From positions 1 through 64,000 of the forward strand of contig NZ_PCPA01000003.1 in NCBI RefSeq assembly GCF_002979515.1: DNA of 64,000 nt. The letters are read 5' to 3'. This document shows positions 43,666 through 53,581 of the stretch, piece after piece. The notes under the pieces are model-generated. The model did no database searches. It was not told the origin of the DNA and worked only from the letters and a program-made list of their open reading frames with translations. Position 1 is the stretch's first letter. Each line of letters opens with the position of its first letter. This DNA is from Microbacterium sp. MYb54 (GTDB taxonomy: Bacteria > Actinomycetota > Actinomycetes > Actinomycetales > Microbacteriaceae). The translations under genes were made by a program, and so were the position numbers.

Positions 43666-44542
43666 GCTCAAGTTCGGTCTCGCGATCCCCGCCTGGGTCT
43701 GGCTGCTCGTCTTCTTCGTCGCCCCGATCTTCATGGTGATCGTGTTCAGCTTCGGCTACAAGCCGAGCATCTTCGCCACGCACGCGCTCGACCACCTCTC
43801 GTTCGACCGCTACGTCGAGGCGCTGTCGCCGACGTTCTTCAGCACGTTCCTGAACACCCTGTGGATCGGCATCCTCGGCACGGCCCTGTGTCTGGTGATC
43901 GGCGGTCCCGTCGCGTACTGGATCGCGGTGAAGGCGCCGCCCTCGAAACGCGGTCTCCTGCTCGCGCTCGTGATGGTGCCGTTCTGGACAAACTTCCTGG
44001 TGCGCACGATCGGCTGGCAGGTGATCCTCGCCCCCGAGGGGTGGCTGTCGCAGCTGCTGCAGGGCATCGGGGTCATCCCCGGTCCGCTCGATCTGCTCTA
44101 TTCGCGCGGTGCCGTGCTCCTCGGGGTCGTCTACAACTACCTGCCGCTGATGATCCTGCCCTTGTTCGTGGCCTTCGATCGCGTGTCGGGGCCGCTGCGT
44201 GAGGCGAGCAAGGATCTGGGCGCGAACAGCGTGACGACCTTCCTCCGCGTGACGGTGCCGCTGGCCAGGCCCGGCATCATCGCCGGGGTGTTGCTGGTCT
44301 ACATCCCGCTCATGGGCGACTACATCACGGCAACGGTGCTGGGAGGGGCGAAAGGCAACATGATCGGGCAGGTCGTGGCGAGTCAGTTCCAGACCGCGCA
44401 GAACTGGGCGCTGGGCTCCGCGATGGCGGTGCTGCTGATCATCGTCATCATGATCTCGATCGCGGTCGCGGCAGGCCTCCTCTGGCTCGTGACGCTGCCA
44501 CTGAGACAACGCAACCGTCTCGTCCTGGGGGAGGGATCATGA
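43658..44542 (+). CDS. potB: Polyamine ABC transporter permease
   Basis: A 294-residue inner-membrane permease with six TM helices and the EAA loop (LREASKDLGANSVTTFLRVTVPLARPGI). It starts with GTG and overlaps potD by 8 bases and potC by 4. Confidence 0.92.
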   Translation: MPKLKFGLAIPAWVWLLVFFVAPIFMVIVFSFGYKPSIFATHALDHLSFDRYVEALSPTFFSTFLNTLWIGILGTALCLVIGGPVAYWIAVKAPPSKRGLLLALVMVPFWTNFLVRTIGWQVILAPEGWLSQLLQGIGVIPGPLDLLYSRGAVLLGVVYNYLPLMILPLFVAFDRVSGPLREASKDLGANSVTTFLRVTVPLARPGIIAGVLLVYIPLMGDYITATVLGGAKGNMIGQVVASQFQTAQNWALGSAMAVLLIIVIMISIAVAAGLLWLVTLPLRQRNRLVLGEGS

Positions 44543-45429
44543 CCGCCGTGACCGATGCACCGCAGAAGACCGCAGCGCCCGCGCCGCGCGTTCGCCGGGG
44601 AGCCGGACGCTTCGTGCTTCCGATCTGGGCAGGGTTGGTTTTCCTGTTCCTGTTCCTGCCGATCCTCGTGATCATCGCCTACTCCTTCAACGTCGGGCGC
44701 CTGCTGGTCTCGTGGGACCACTTCGGCTTCGACTCGTTCCTCGCGATCGTGAACAAGCCCGCGATCCGCGACGCGGTGCTCGTCTCGGTGCGCACCGGGC
44801 TGCTGGCCGCCCTGCTCGCCACGGCGCTCGGCACGCTGGCCGGTATCGCGATGGCCCGGAACCCCGGCAAGTGGGTCTGGTGGTTCCTCGGACTCCTGCT
44901 GCTCGTCTCGGTCACTCCCGAGATCGTGGATGCCGTGGCCCTCCTGCCGTGGTTGGTCTTCCTCGGACAGGATGCCGGGATCGGCATATTCAACGACGGC
45001 ACCATGAGACTCGTGGTGGGTCAGTCGCTGTTCTCGATCGCCATCGTGTCGTACATCGTGCGCGCGCGCCTGGTGGGACTGGACGCCCGCCTGGAGGAGG
45101 CCTCGGCCGACCTGTACGCGCCACCCGTCCGCACGTTCTTCAAGGTCACGCTTCCGCTCGCGATGCCGGCTGTGCTCGCCGGGTTCCTGCTCTCGTTCAC
45201 GCTGAGTCTCGACAACACGGTCGTGTCGGCGTTCGTGCAGGTCTCGGGCACGACTCCCTGGCCGGTGTACGTGCTCAGCGCACTGCGCAGCGGGTTGCGA
45301 CCGGAGATCGCGGCAGTGTCGACGATCATGCTCGTGCTGACGCTCCTCGCGCTCGCGCTGGTGGCGGTGGTGCTCAAGCGGGCGGGAGACTCGGCGACCG
45401 ATATCGCCCGAACGATGGCAGGCGGCTGA
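44539..45429 (+). CDS. potC: Polyamine ABC transporter permease
   Basis: A 296-residue permease, partner of PotB, with six TM helices and EAA loop (LEEASADLYAPPVRTFFKVTLPLAMPAV). The start overlaps the potB stop (ATGA). Its N-terminal 25 residues are Ala/Pro/Arg-rich and cytoplasmic. Confidence 0.92.
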   Translation: MTAVTDAPQKTAAPAPRVRRGAGRFVLPIWAGLVFLFLFLPILVIIAYSFNVGRLLVSWDHFGFDSFLAIVNKPAIRDAVLVSVRTGLLAALLATALGTLAGIAMARNPGKWVWWFLGLLLLVSVTPEIVDAVALLPWLVFLGQDAGIGIFNDGTMRLVVGQSLFSIAIVSYIVRARLVGLDARLEEASADLYAPPVRTFFKVTLPLAMPAVLAGFLLSFTLSLDNTVVSAFVQVSGTTPWPVYVLSALRSGLRPEIAAVSTIMLVLTLLALALVAVVLKRAGDSATDIARTMAGG

Positions 45430-45431
45430 TC

Positions 45432-47093
45432 GTGGCGTACGCAGATCTGGCTTTCACCGGCGGGCGACGGGGAGGTCGGGTGTTCCTGGCGGATGCCGCG
45501 CGCTCCACCGCACGCGCCGTGGCTGTGACGGGCGGACGCATCAGCGCGGTGGGTCACGATGTCTCGGCGCTGATCGGTCCGGACACCGAGGTCGTCGATC
45601 TCGACGGCGGACTGCTCGTGCCCGGTTTCCAGGACGCCCATGTGCATCCGGTCTGGGGCGGACTCGACATGCTGCGCTGTGACCTCTCCGCGCTGTCGAC
45701 GCGGGACGAGTACCTGGCGCGCATCGCCGAGTACGCAAGGGAGCACTCCGGCGACGAGTGGATCCTCGGCGGTGGATGGCAGATGTCGGCGTTCCCCGGC
45801 GGGACTCCGACTGCGGCGGATCTCGACACGGTGGTACCCGACCGGCCGGCGTTCCTCCCGAACCGCGACGGACACGGCGCCTGGGTCAACTCCCGTGCGC
45901 TCGCGCTCGCCGGCATCACCCGGGAGACGGCCGACCCCGCCGACGGCCGGATCGAACGCGATGCGACCGGTGCCCCGAGCGGCACGCTGCACGAGGGGGC
46001 GATGGGTCTGGTGAACCGGCTCCTCCCCATCGAGCCGCCCGAGCGACTGGTCGAGGCGCTCCTGCAGGGGCAACGGCATCTGCACTCCTACGGCGTGACC
46101 GCCTGGCAGGATGCGATCGTCGGCACCGAGTACGGGGATGCGGGCGATCCGCTCCCGGCCTACCTGACGGCCGCGGCATCCGGTGCGCTCACCGGCCGCG
46201 TCGTCGGTTCGCTGTGGTGGGACCGCTCGCGCGGCCTGGAGCAGATCGACGACATCGTCCGGCGTCGCGACGAGAGCACGGTCGGGCGCTTCCGGGCGCG
46301 CAGCGTGAAGATCATGCAGGACGGCGTGGCGGAGAACTTCACCGCCGCGATGCTCGAGCCCTACTGCGACGGGCACGGGCATCCGCGCGAAGACTCCGGC
46401 ATCTCCTTCGTCGAACCCGAGCTGCTCAAGGAGGCCGCGACCCGGCTCGACGCCCTCGGGTTCACGCTGCACTTCCATGCGATCGGCGACCGCGCGGTGC
46501 GGGAATGCCTCGACGCGGTCGAAGCGGCGCTCGTGCACAACGGGCCGCGCGGGAACAGGCACCACATCTCGCACATCCAGATCGTGCATCCCGACGACAT
46601 CCCGAGGTTCCGCGCGCTCGACGTCACCGCCAACATGCAGATGCTGTGGGCGACGCTGGAGCCGCAGATGGTCGACCTCACCATCCCATTCCTCGGCGAG
46701 CAGCGCACCGCCTGGCAGTATCCGTTCGGCGACCTGCTGCGCTCCGGCGCCGCGCTCGCCGCAGGCAGCGACTGGTCGGTGAGCACACCCAACCCGCTCG
46801 CCGCGATCCATGTGGCGGTCAATCGCCGTTCTGCGCCGACCGAGTGGGAGGGCGACTACGAGGCATTCCTCCCCGAGCAAGCGATCGACCTGGCCACCGC
46901 GCTCGTCGCGTACACGGCGGGCTCAGCGCGGGTGAACCACCTCGACGACACCGGCACGATCGCGGTCGGGATGCGTGCCGACCTCGCCCTGCTCGACCGA
47001 GACCCGTTCGAGCATCCCGTCGACGAGATCGGCCTGACCGAGGTACGGGGTACCTGGGTCGGGGGAGTGCGGGTGTACGACTCCGCGGGCTGA
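45432..47093 (+). CDS. Amidohydrolase (YtcJ-like, amidohydrolase 3)
   Basis: A 553-residue metal-dependent hydrolase. The metal motif is DAHVHPVW near residue 70, with NRDGHGAWVN, LHFHAIGDRAV, HHISHIQIVHPDD and GSDWSV downstream, as in YtcJ-type enzymes. It starts with GTG 2 bp after potC, so it belongs to the pot operon and probably hydrolyses an N-acyl or related derivative of the imported compound. The substrate is unknown. Confidence 0.88.
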   Translation: MAYADLAFTGGRRGGRVFLADAARSTARAVAVTGGRISAVGHDVSALIGPDTEVVDLDGGLLVPGFQDAHVHPVWGGLDMLRCDLSALSTRDEYLARIAEYAREHSGDEWILGGGWQMSAFPGGTPTAADLDTVVPDRPAFLPNRDGHGAWVNSRALALAGITRETADPADGRIERDATGAPSGTLHEGAMGLVNRLLPIEPPERLVEALLQGQRHLHSYGVTAWQDAIVGTEYGDAGDPLPAYLTAAASGALTGRVVGSLWWDRSRGLEQIDDIVRRRDESTVGRFRARSVKIMQDGVAENFTAAMLEPYCDGHGHPREDSGISFVEPELLKEAATRLDALGFTLHFHAIGDRAVRECLDAVEAALVHNGPRGNRHHISHIQIVHPDDIPRFRALDVTANMQMLWATLEPQMVDLTIPFLGEQRTAWQYPFGDLLRSGAALAAGSDWSVSTPNPLAAIHVAVNRRSAPTEWEGDYEAFLPEQAIDLATALVAYTAGSARVNHLDDTGTIAVGMRADLALLDRDPFEHPVDEIGLTEVRGTWVGGVRVYDSAG

Positions 47094-47115
47094 GCGCGCA
47101 GGCGAGCCCGAAGAC

Positions 47116-47152
47116 ATGAAGCCCCGGCGACCTCGCGTCGCCGGGGCTTCAT
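47116..47152. terminator. Bidirectional terminator between convergent operons
   Basis: Perfect 16-bp stem (ATGAAGCCCCGGCGAC and complement) with loop CTCGC, followed by TTGTTT on the plus strand. It ends the pot-amidohydrolase operon and the minus-strand aminotransferase gene. Confidence 0.85.
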
Positions 47153-47169
47153 TTGTTTCTGCGCTCGTA

Positions 47170-48567
47170 TCAGCCCGCGGCGGCCTCGTCGGCCACAGAC
47201 AGTGCCTCGTCGAGCACGGTGAGTCCGCGCATCAGGTCTTCTTCGCTGATCACCAGCGGCGGGGCCACGTGCATGCGGTTGAAGTGCGTGAACGGCCAGA
47301 CCCCGGCCTTCTTGGCTGCCGCAGCGAAGGCGCCCATGGGGGCGGCGTCCGCGCCCGAGGCGTTGAACGGCACGAGCGGCTCGCGGGTCTCCTGGTCGCG
47401 CACCAGTTCCACCGCCCAGAACAGTCCGAGCCCACGCACCTCGCCCACACTCGGGTGCTTCTCGGCCCAGCTGCGCACCGTGGGCTCGACGATGCGTGTG
47501 CCGAGGTCGCGCACCCGTTCCAGGATGCCGTCACGGCGGAACACCTCGAACGTCGCGACACCCGCCGCACACGCCAGGGGGTGACCGGAGTAGGTCAGCC
47601 CGCCGGCGAACGGCATCGTGTCGAATGCGCTCGCGATGCGCTCGGAGATCACCACGCCGCCCAGCGGCACGTAGCCCGAGTTCACGCCCTTCGCGAAGGT
47701 GATCAGATCGGGCTCTCCGTCGAAGGCGTCGATGCCGAACCATTCGCCCAGCCGACCGAAGCCCACCATGACCTCGTCGGCGATGTAGACGATGCCGTAG
47801 CGGTCGCACAGCTCGCGCACTCCCTGCAGGTAGCCGGGCGGCGGCACCAGCACGCCGTTCGTGCCGACGACGGTCTCGATGATGATCGCCGCGATCGTCT
47901 GCGGCCCCTCGAGCTGGATCGTCTGCTCGAGGTGTGCGAGCGCCCGCTCGGACTCCTGCTCCAGGGTCTCGGCGTGGAACGGCGAACGGTAGAGGTACGG
48001 ACCGAAGAAGCGCACGGTGCCGGAGTCGACGGTGTCGTTCGCCCAGCGCCGCGGATCGCCGGTCAGCGAGATCGCGGTCGCGGTGGAGCCGTGGTAGCTG
48101 CGGTACATCGAGAGCACCTTGCGGCGACCGGTGAACTGCCGGGCCATGCGCACCGCGTACTCGTTGGCCTCGGCGCCGCCGTTGGTGAAGAAGACCTTCT
48201 CGAGGCCCTCCGGGGCGACCTCGGCGATCAGGCGCGCGAGCTCTCCGCGCACGTCGTTCGCGATCGACGGCTGGATCGTCGAGAGGCGACCAGCCTGCTG
48301 CTGGATGGCCGCAACGAGATCCGGATGCTGGTGCCCCAGGTTCAGGTTCACGAGCTGGCTGGAGAAGTCGAGGTAGGCGTTGCCCTGGTAGTCCCAGAAC
48401 GTCGATCCCTCGCCCGCGGCGACCGGCAGCGGGTCGATCAGGCCCTGCGCGCTCCAGGAGTGGAACACGTGGCCGCGGTCGTCTGCCCGCACCTGTGCCT
48501 CGGCCTCAGGAGCGGGGAGCGGGTGGGAGATGCCGTGCCGGTCGGTGAAGTTCGTCATCGTCGTCAT
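47170..48567 (-). CDS. Class III (omega) aminotransferase
   Basis: A 465-residue PLP aminotransferase. Motifs: FFTNGGAEANEYAVRMAR, YHGSTATAISLTG, ADEVMVGFGRLG, and PLP-lysine in ITFAKGVNSGYVPLGG. It is 9 bp after the mmsA-type dehydrogenase stop, so the two act together. A beta-alanine or GABA-type amine donor giving a semialdehyde for MmsA is the likely role. Confidence 0.88.
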   Translation of the reverse strand: MTTMTNFTDRHGISHPLPAPEAEAQVRADDRGHVFHSWSAQGLIDPLPVAAGEGSTFWDYQGNAYLDFSSQLVNLNLGHQHPDLVAAIQQQAGRLSTIQPSIANDVRGELARLIAEVAPEGLEKVFFTNGGAEANEYAVRMARQFTGRRKVLSMYRSYHGSTATAISLTGDPRRWANDTVDSGTVRFFGPYLYRSPFHAETLEQESERALAHLEQTIQLEGPQTIAAIIIETVVGTNGVLVPPPGYLQGVRELCDRYGIVYIADEVMVGFGRLGEWFGIDAFDGEPDLITFAKGVNSGYVPLGGVVISERIASAFDTMPFAGGLTYSGHPLACAAGVATFEVFRRDGILERVRDLGTRIVEPTVRSWAEKHPSVGEVRGLGLFWAVELVRDQETREPLVPFNASGADAAPMGAFAAAAKKAGVWPFTHFNRMHVAPPLVISEEDLMRGLTVLDEALSVADEAAAG

Positions 48568-48576
48568 CGCTCCTGA

Positions 48577-50061
48577 TCAGTGGTTGCTCGGGAAGCCCAG
48601 GTCGATCTGGGAGGGCGTGTGGTCGGGCCAGCGGGTGGTGACGACCTTGGAACGAGTGTAGAAGTGCACCGACTCCGGGCCGTAGATGTGCGAGTCGCCG
48701 AACAGCGAGTCCTTCCAGCCACCGAACGAGTAGGCGCCGATCGGAACCGGGATCGGCACGTTCACGCCGACCATGCCGACCTCGATGTCGAATTCGTACT
48801 GTCGCGCCGTGCCGCCGTCGCGCGTGAAGATCGCCGTGCCGTTGCCGTAGGCGTTCGCGTTCACGAGGGCGACCGCCTCGGCGTAGGTCTCGACGCGGAC
48901 GACGGTGAGCACGGGGCCGAAGATCTCGTCTTCGTAGACCTTCATGCCGGGGGCGACCTGGTCGATCAGGCTGACCCCGAGGAAGAAGCCCTCCGAGTCG
49001 AACTGCTTCAGCGTGCCGTCGACGACGACCTTCGCGCCCTCGGCTTCTGCGCCTGTGACGTAAGAGGCGACGCGGTCGCGGTGCTCTCGGGTGATCAGCG
49101 GACCCATCTCGCTCTCGGCGTCGGTACCGGGGCCGATCTTCAGCCCGTCGATACGCGAGGCGATCGCGGAGACGAGGTCATCCGCGATGTCGCCGACCGC
49201 GACCAGCACCGAGACGGCCATGCAGCGCTCGCCAGCGGAACCGTAGGCTGCGGAGACCGCGGCGTCGGCAGCGCCATCGATGTCGGCGTCCGGCATCACG
49301 ACCATGTGATTCTTCGCGCCGCCGAGAGCCTGCACACGCTTACCGGCGGCCGAGGCGCGCTGGTAGATCGAACGGGCGATCGGGGTGGAACCGACGAAGC
49401 TGATGGCGTCGACCCTGGGCGACTCGAGGAGGGCGTCGACGGCCTCCTTGTCGCCGTTGACGACGTTCAGCACTCCGGCGGGGAGGCCGGCTTCGGAGAA
49501 CAGCTTCGCGATCCAGACCGCTGCTGACGGGTCCTTCTCGCTGGGCTTGAGGACGACGGTGTTGCCGCAGGCGATCGCGGAGGCGACCATCCACAGCGGC
49601 ACCATGACCGGGAAGTTGAACGGCGTGATCGCCGCGACGACGCCGACCGGCTGCTTGACCGAGTGCACGTCGACGCCGCGGGAGACCTGCTCGCTGCGCT
49701 CGCCCTTGAGCAGGTGCACGAGTCCGGCCGCGAACTCGACGTTCTCGATGCCGCGTGACACCTCGCCGGCGGCATCAGAGAGCACCTTGCCGTGCTCGGA
49801 GGTGACGATCGCCGCGAGCTCGGGTGTGCGCTCCTTGAGCAGCTGACGCAGACGGAAGAAGACGTCGGCGCGCTTGATGAGGCTCGTCTCGCGCCAAGCG
49901 GGGAGAGCGGCTGCGGCGGCGGCGATCGCGGAATCGACCTCGGCGGTCGAGGCGAAGGCGACGTGCTTCGACACCTGGCCGGTGGCGGGATCGAAGACCT
50001 GGCCGGTGCGGGCCGCTTCCGCGGTCTCCGCGGCGTTGATGACGTGACGGACGATGTCCAC
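48577..50061 (-). CDS. mmsA: CoA-acylating methylmalonate-/malonate-semialdehyde dehydrogenase
   Basis: A 494-residue ALDH-superfamily enzyme. ITPFNFPVMVPLWM, catalytic Cys in SAGERCMAVS, KNHMVVMPDAD and GVNVPIPVPIGAYSFGGWKDS are MmsA signatures. It makes propionyl- or acetyl-CoA from the semialdehyde. GGAGGA stands 5 bases before GTG 50061, which fixes the start; a frame from 50100 would add 13 unlike residues. It is divergent from the PucR gene. Confidence 0.92.
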   Translation of the reverse strand: MDIVRHVINAAETAEAARTGQVFDPATGQVSKHVAFASTAEVDSAIAAAAAALPAWRETSLIKRADVFFRLRQLLKERTPELAAIVTSEHGKVLSDAAGEVSRGIENVEFAAGLVHLLKGERSEQVSRGVDVHSVKQPVGVVAAITPFNFPVMVPLWMVASAIACGNTVVLKPSEKDPSAAVWIAKLFSEAGLPAGVLNVVNGDKEAVDALLESPRVDAISFVGSTPIARSIYQRASAAGKRVQALGGAKNHMVVMPDADIDGAADAAVSAAYGSAGERCMAVSVLVAVGDIADDLVSAIASRIDGLKIGPGTDAESEMGPLITREHRDRVASYVTGAEAEGAKVVVDGTLKQFDSEGFFLGVSLIDQVAPGMKVYEDEIFGPVLTVVRVETYAEAVALVNANAYGNGTAIFTRDGGTARQYEFDIEVGMVGVNVPIPVPIGAYSFGGWKDSLFGDSHIYGPESVHFYTRSKVVTTRWPDHTPSQIDLGFPSNH

Positions 50062-50162
50062 GATGTTCCTCCGAGGGCTGAAGAATGCGGTTTCGAACAC
50101 TCTGACCGAGGTTCGGTACGCTGATACTCCTCAATGATCACAGAGCAGGAGAGCGAAGCGTG

Positions 50163-51704
50163 ATGTCAGATCGTCAGGACTTCGAGTGGAATCGGACAGA
50201 TCGTCCGGCGCGGTCGGACGCGCTGCTCACGGTCGCCGATGTGCTCGGCGAACCGGTGGTGCAGGCCGGTGCGCCCGAGGTGATCGTCGGTGGCGAGGCG
50301 CTCGACGCAGAGGTGCGCTGGGTGCACGTCTCCGACAGCGCAGGAGTCGCCCGCCTCCTCGATGGCGGGGAGCTGTTGCTCAGCACCGGAGCGGGGTGGC
50401 CGACTGCTCCGGAGGCACTGCGCGATTTCGCCAGGGCGCTGCATCGCGCGGGGGTCGCGGGAATCGTCGTCGAGCTCGATTCCGGTCAGACGCAGATCCC
50501 GGAGGCCATGACCGAGGTGTGCAGGCAGGTCGGACTCGCTCTGATCGCCCTGACCCGCGAGATCAAGTTCGTCGCCGTGACCGAGACGGTGCACCGAGCT
50601 CTGATCGCGGCGCAGACCGATGCGCTGCGCGAGCGTCAGCACCTGCACGAGCTGTTCACCGCGCTGAGCCTGCAGGGTGCGCCGGCCGATGTCGTCGTGG
50701 CCGAGACGGCGCGAGCACTCGGCGCGCCCGTCGTGTTGGAGAACCTCGCGCACGAGGTGATCGCGCAGGAGACGATGCGGATGCCGGTCGCCCAGGCGCT
50801 GGCGCAGCTCGACTCCGCCGACCGTGTTCCGGTGCAGGCGAGAGGGGTGCGGTGGGGGAGCCTGCTCGCTCTGCCGGGGCCCGCGCACCCGGCAGGCCGT
50901 CTCACCGTCCTCGAGCAGGGGGCCACGGCTCTCGCTTTCGGATGTCTTGCGGATGGCGGTGATGCCGAGTGGTCGCTGCTCGCGCAGCGCGGAATCATCG
51001 ACGACCTGCTCGGCGCGCGATTCGCGAATCCGGACGACATCGCGGCACGTCTCGCGACCGGCGGCTTCACAGTGCCGGGCCGCCACTGCCACGGCATCGT
51101 CGCCCGAGGTGCGGTTTCGCCGAGCGAGCTCGCCTACCGGGCGCGGCAGGCCGGGGGAGCTGTGGTCGCCGCGCGGGTGGGCGACGACGACGTCGCACTG
51201 CTGTCGTTCCCGGCATCCGTCGTACTCACCGATGCGCTCGCTGTGCGCATAGCCGGCCCTGACCGGACGGTCTTCGTCGGCCCTCCTGCCGAGGATGTGC
51301 TGGGTCTGCTCGCCTCATTGCGTGCAGCGAGAGACCTGTCGGCGAGCGATCGCTCCGATACCGGTCCGCGTGTGCGCCGTGTCGATGATCGTCCGTTGGA
51401 GCGCTTCGTCGCCTCGCTGCGCGACGATCAGCGACTGCTCGCCCACAGCTCGCGGATGCTGGCGCCGGTCCTGGCATACGACCGGGATCGTCGCGGCGAC
51501 CTGCTCGATGTGCTGTCGGCGCTCGTCGCCCATCCCGGCAATCGCTCCGCCGCAGCGGCCGCGAGCCACCTCTCCCGATCGGTCTTCTATCAGCGCCTCA
51601 CGCTGATCGGCGATCTGCTCGATGTCGACCTCGACGACGGCGAGACGCTCGCGGCTCTCCACCTCGCGCTGCTGGCGAAGCGGAGCACGACCTCCCCGGG
51701 GTGA
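50163..51704 (+). CDS. PucR-family transcriptional regulator
   Basis: A 513-residue activator-type regulator: N-terminal PucR domain (LTVADVLGEPVVQAGAPEV ... VRWVHVSDSAGVARLLDGGELLLSTGAGW), a middle region, and a C-terminal HTH_30 domain (LAAHPGN-like LVAHPGNRSAAAAASHLSRSVFYQRL). GGAGAG precedes; GTG 50160 adds one residue. Its place opposite mmsA-aminotransferase makes it their likely regulator. PucR proteins often sense amine or purine breakdown products. Confidence 0.88.
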   Translation: MSDRQDFEWNRTDRPARSDALLTVADVLGEPVVQAGAPEVIVGGEALDAEVRWVHVSDSAGVARLLDGGELLLSTGAGWPTAPEALRDFARALHRAGVAGIVVELDSGQTQIPEAMTEVCRQVGLALIALTREIKFVAVTETVHRALIAAQTDALRERQHLHELFTALSLQGAPADVVVAETARALGAPVVLENLAHEVIAQETMRMPVAQALAQLDSADRVPVQARGVRWGSLLALPGPAHPAGRLTVLEQGATALAFGCLADGGDAEWSLLAQRGIIDDLLGARFANPDDIAARLATGGFTVPGRHCHGIVARGAVSPSELAYRARQAGGAVVAARVGDDDVALLSFPASVVLTDALAVRIAGPDRTVFVGPPAEDVLGLLASLRAARDLSASDRSDTGPRVRRVDDRPLERFVASLRDDQRLLAHSSRMLAPVLAYDRDRRGDLLDVLSALVAHPGNRSAAAAASHLSRSVFYQRLTLIGDLLDVDLDDGETLAALHLALLAKRSTTSPG

Positions 51705-51722
51705 CCGTGCGTCGCGCGTCGG

Positions 51723-53117
51723 TCAGAGAACGGACTGGGCGCGAGACAGCACATCCCGCAGGATCTGCTCGATCTCGCGGAACTCCGAAGGGCCGACGGT
51801 GAGCGGCGGGGCGAGCTGGATCACGGGGTCACCGCGGTCGTCGGCGCGGCAGTAGAGACCGGCCTCGAACAGCGCGGGGGAGAGGAATCCGCGCAGCAGC
51901 CGCTCGGACTCGGCGTCGTCGAAGGTCTCCTTCGTGGCCTTGTCCTTGACGAGCTCGATGCCGAAGAAGTACCCGTCACCACGCACGTCTCCGACCAGCG
52001 GCAGGTCGAGCAGCTTCTCAAGTTCGGCGCGGAACAACGGGGAGTTCTCGCGCACATGCGCGTTCAACCCCTCCTCGTCGAAGATCGCGAGGTTCTCCAG
52101 CGCGACCGCGGCCGACACCGGGTGTCCGCCGAACGTGTAGCCGTGCGGGAACGAGACGTCGCCCTTCGAGAACGGCTCGTAGATGCGGTCGCTGATGATG
52201 GTCGCGCCGATCGGGGAGTACCCGCTCGTCATGCCCTTGGCGCATGTGATCATGTCGGGCACATATCCGAGACCGGTGCAGGCGAAGGTGTGCCCGAGGC
52301 GGCCGAAGGCGCAGATGACCTCGTCCGAGACGAGCAGCACGTCGTGGCGGTCGCAGATCTCGCGCACCCTGGCGAAGTATCCGGGAGGGGGCGGGAAGCA
52401 GCCGCCGGAGTTCTGCACCGGCTCCAGGAAGACCGCGGCGACGGTGTCGGCGCCCTCGAACAGGATCATCTCCTCGATGCGGTCGGCTGCCCAGCGGCCG
52501 AACGCCTCGAGGTCGTCGGACGGTCCGCCCATCTCGGCTGCGCGATAGAAGTTCGTGTTCGGCACGCGGAAGCCGCCGGGGGTGACCGGCTCGAACATCG
52601 ACTTCATCGCCGGGATGCCGGTGATCGCCAGAGCGCCCTGCGGAGTGCCGTGGTAGGCCACAGCGCGAGAGATGACCTTGTGCTTGGCGGGCTTGCCCTG
52701 CAGCTTCCAGTAGTGCTTGGCGAGCTTGAACGCGGTCTCGACCGCCTCGCCGCCGCCGGTGGAGAAGAACACCTTGTTGAGGTCGCCGGGTGCTTCATCT
52801 GCAAGACGGTCCGCCAACTCGATCGCCGCCGGGTGCGCGTAGGACCACAGCGGGAAGAACGACAGCTCGGATGCCTGCGCGGCCGCGGCTTCGGCGAGCC
52901 GACGCCGACCATGACCGGCGTTCACGACGAAGAGGCCGGCGAGACCGTCGAAGTACTCCTTGCCCTTCGCATCCCAGATCCGGTGTCCGTCGCCCTTGAC
53001 GATGATGGGAACGCCGGACTCGGCCATCGTGGACTGCCGGGTGAAGTGCATCCAGAGATGGTCCTTCGCCATCTTCTGCAGCTCGGACTCCGACGGGATG
53101 GTGCGTGCGGTGCTCAT
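51723..53117 (-). CDS. Class III aminotransferase, putrescine/beta-alanine-type
   Basis: A 464-residue PLP enzyme of the SpuC-like group. Motifs: NKVFFSTGGGEAVETAFKLAK, AYHGTPQGALAITG, SDEVICAFGRLG, and PLP-lysine in MITCAKGMTSGYSPIGA. The start at 53117 overlaps the Lrp gene stop by 4 bases (ATGA), so regulator and enzyme are translated together. A polyamine or GABA donor with pyruvate as acceptor is likely. Confidence 0.88.
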   Translation of the reverse strand: MSTARTIPSESELQKMAKDHLWMHFTRQSTMAESGVPIIVKGDGHRIWDAKGKEYFDGLAGLFVVNAGHGRRRLAEAAAAQASELSFFPLWSYAHPAAIELADRLADEAPGDLNKVFFSTGGGEAVETAFKLAKHYWKLQGKPAKHKVISRAVAYHGTPQGALAITGIPAMKSMFEPVTPGGFRVPNTNFYRAAEMGGPSDDLEAFGRWAADRIEEMILFEGADTVAAVFLEPVQNSGGCFPPPPGYFARVREICDRHDVLLVSDEVICAFGRLGHTFACTGLGYVPDMITCAKGMTSGYSPIGATIISDRIYEPFSKGDVSFPHGYTFGGHPVSAAVALENLAIFDEEGLNAHVRENSPLFRAELEKLLDLPLVGDVRGDGYFFGIELVKDKATKETFDDAESERLLRGFLSPALFEAGLYCRADDRGDPVIQLAPPLTVGPSEFREIEQILRDVLSRAQSVL

Positions 53118-53581
53118 CTGGTCCCCCAGTTGTAGAGCTGCTTCTGCAGCTTGGCGTAGATGAAGGTCTCGGTGGAGAGGACGCCCTCGATGGGGCGGAT
53201 GACGTCGTTGATGAGGGCGAGCAGGTCGTCGTCGTCTTCGCAGACGACCTCGGCGAGCACGTCGAACGAGCCGACCGTGATCACGACGTAGTCGACGGCC
53301 TCGATCGCGGCGATGGCCTCGGCGACGCGACGCGCATCGCCGGAGACGCGGACGCCGATCATGGCCTGGCGGTGAAAGCCCAGCTGCATGGGATCGGTGA
53401 CCGCGACGATCTGCATGACGCCCGACTCGGTCAGCCGCTGCACCCGCTGGCGCACGGCGGCCTCGCTCATCCCGACGGTGCGGCCGATGTCGGAGTACGA
53501 ACGACGACCGTCTTCTTGAAGGAGTTCGACAATCGTCTTCGAGACCGCATCGAGGGAAGGGTGTTTCTTCGCCGGGCTCAT
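53114..53581 (-). CDS. Lrp/AsnC-family transcriptional regulator
   Basis: A 155-residue regulator with N-terminal helix-turn-helix (LLQEDGRRSYSDIGRTVGMSEAAVRQRVQRL) and C-terminal RAM domain (AMIGVRVSGDARRVAEAIAAIEAVDYVVITVGSFDVLAEV). It is co-translated with the downstream aminotransferase, which it probably controls. Confidence 0.92.
   Translation of the reverse strand: MSPAKKHPSLDAVSKTIVELLQEDGRRSYSDIGRTVGMSEAAVRQRVQRLTESGVMQIVAVTDPMQLGFHRQAMIGVRVSGDARRVAEAIAAIEAVDYVVITVGSFDVLAEVVCEDDDDLLALINDVIRPIEGVLSTETFIYAKLQKQLYNWGTR

Noticed and set aside
44712..45431. Upstream extension of the amidohydrolase frame by 240 residues
   Set aside because: It overlaps potC in another frame and is Arg-rich noise; the real GTG start is at 45432.
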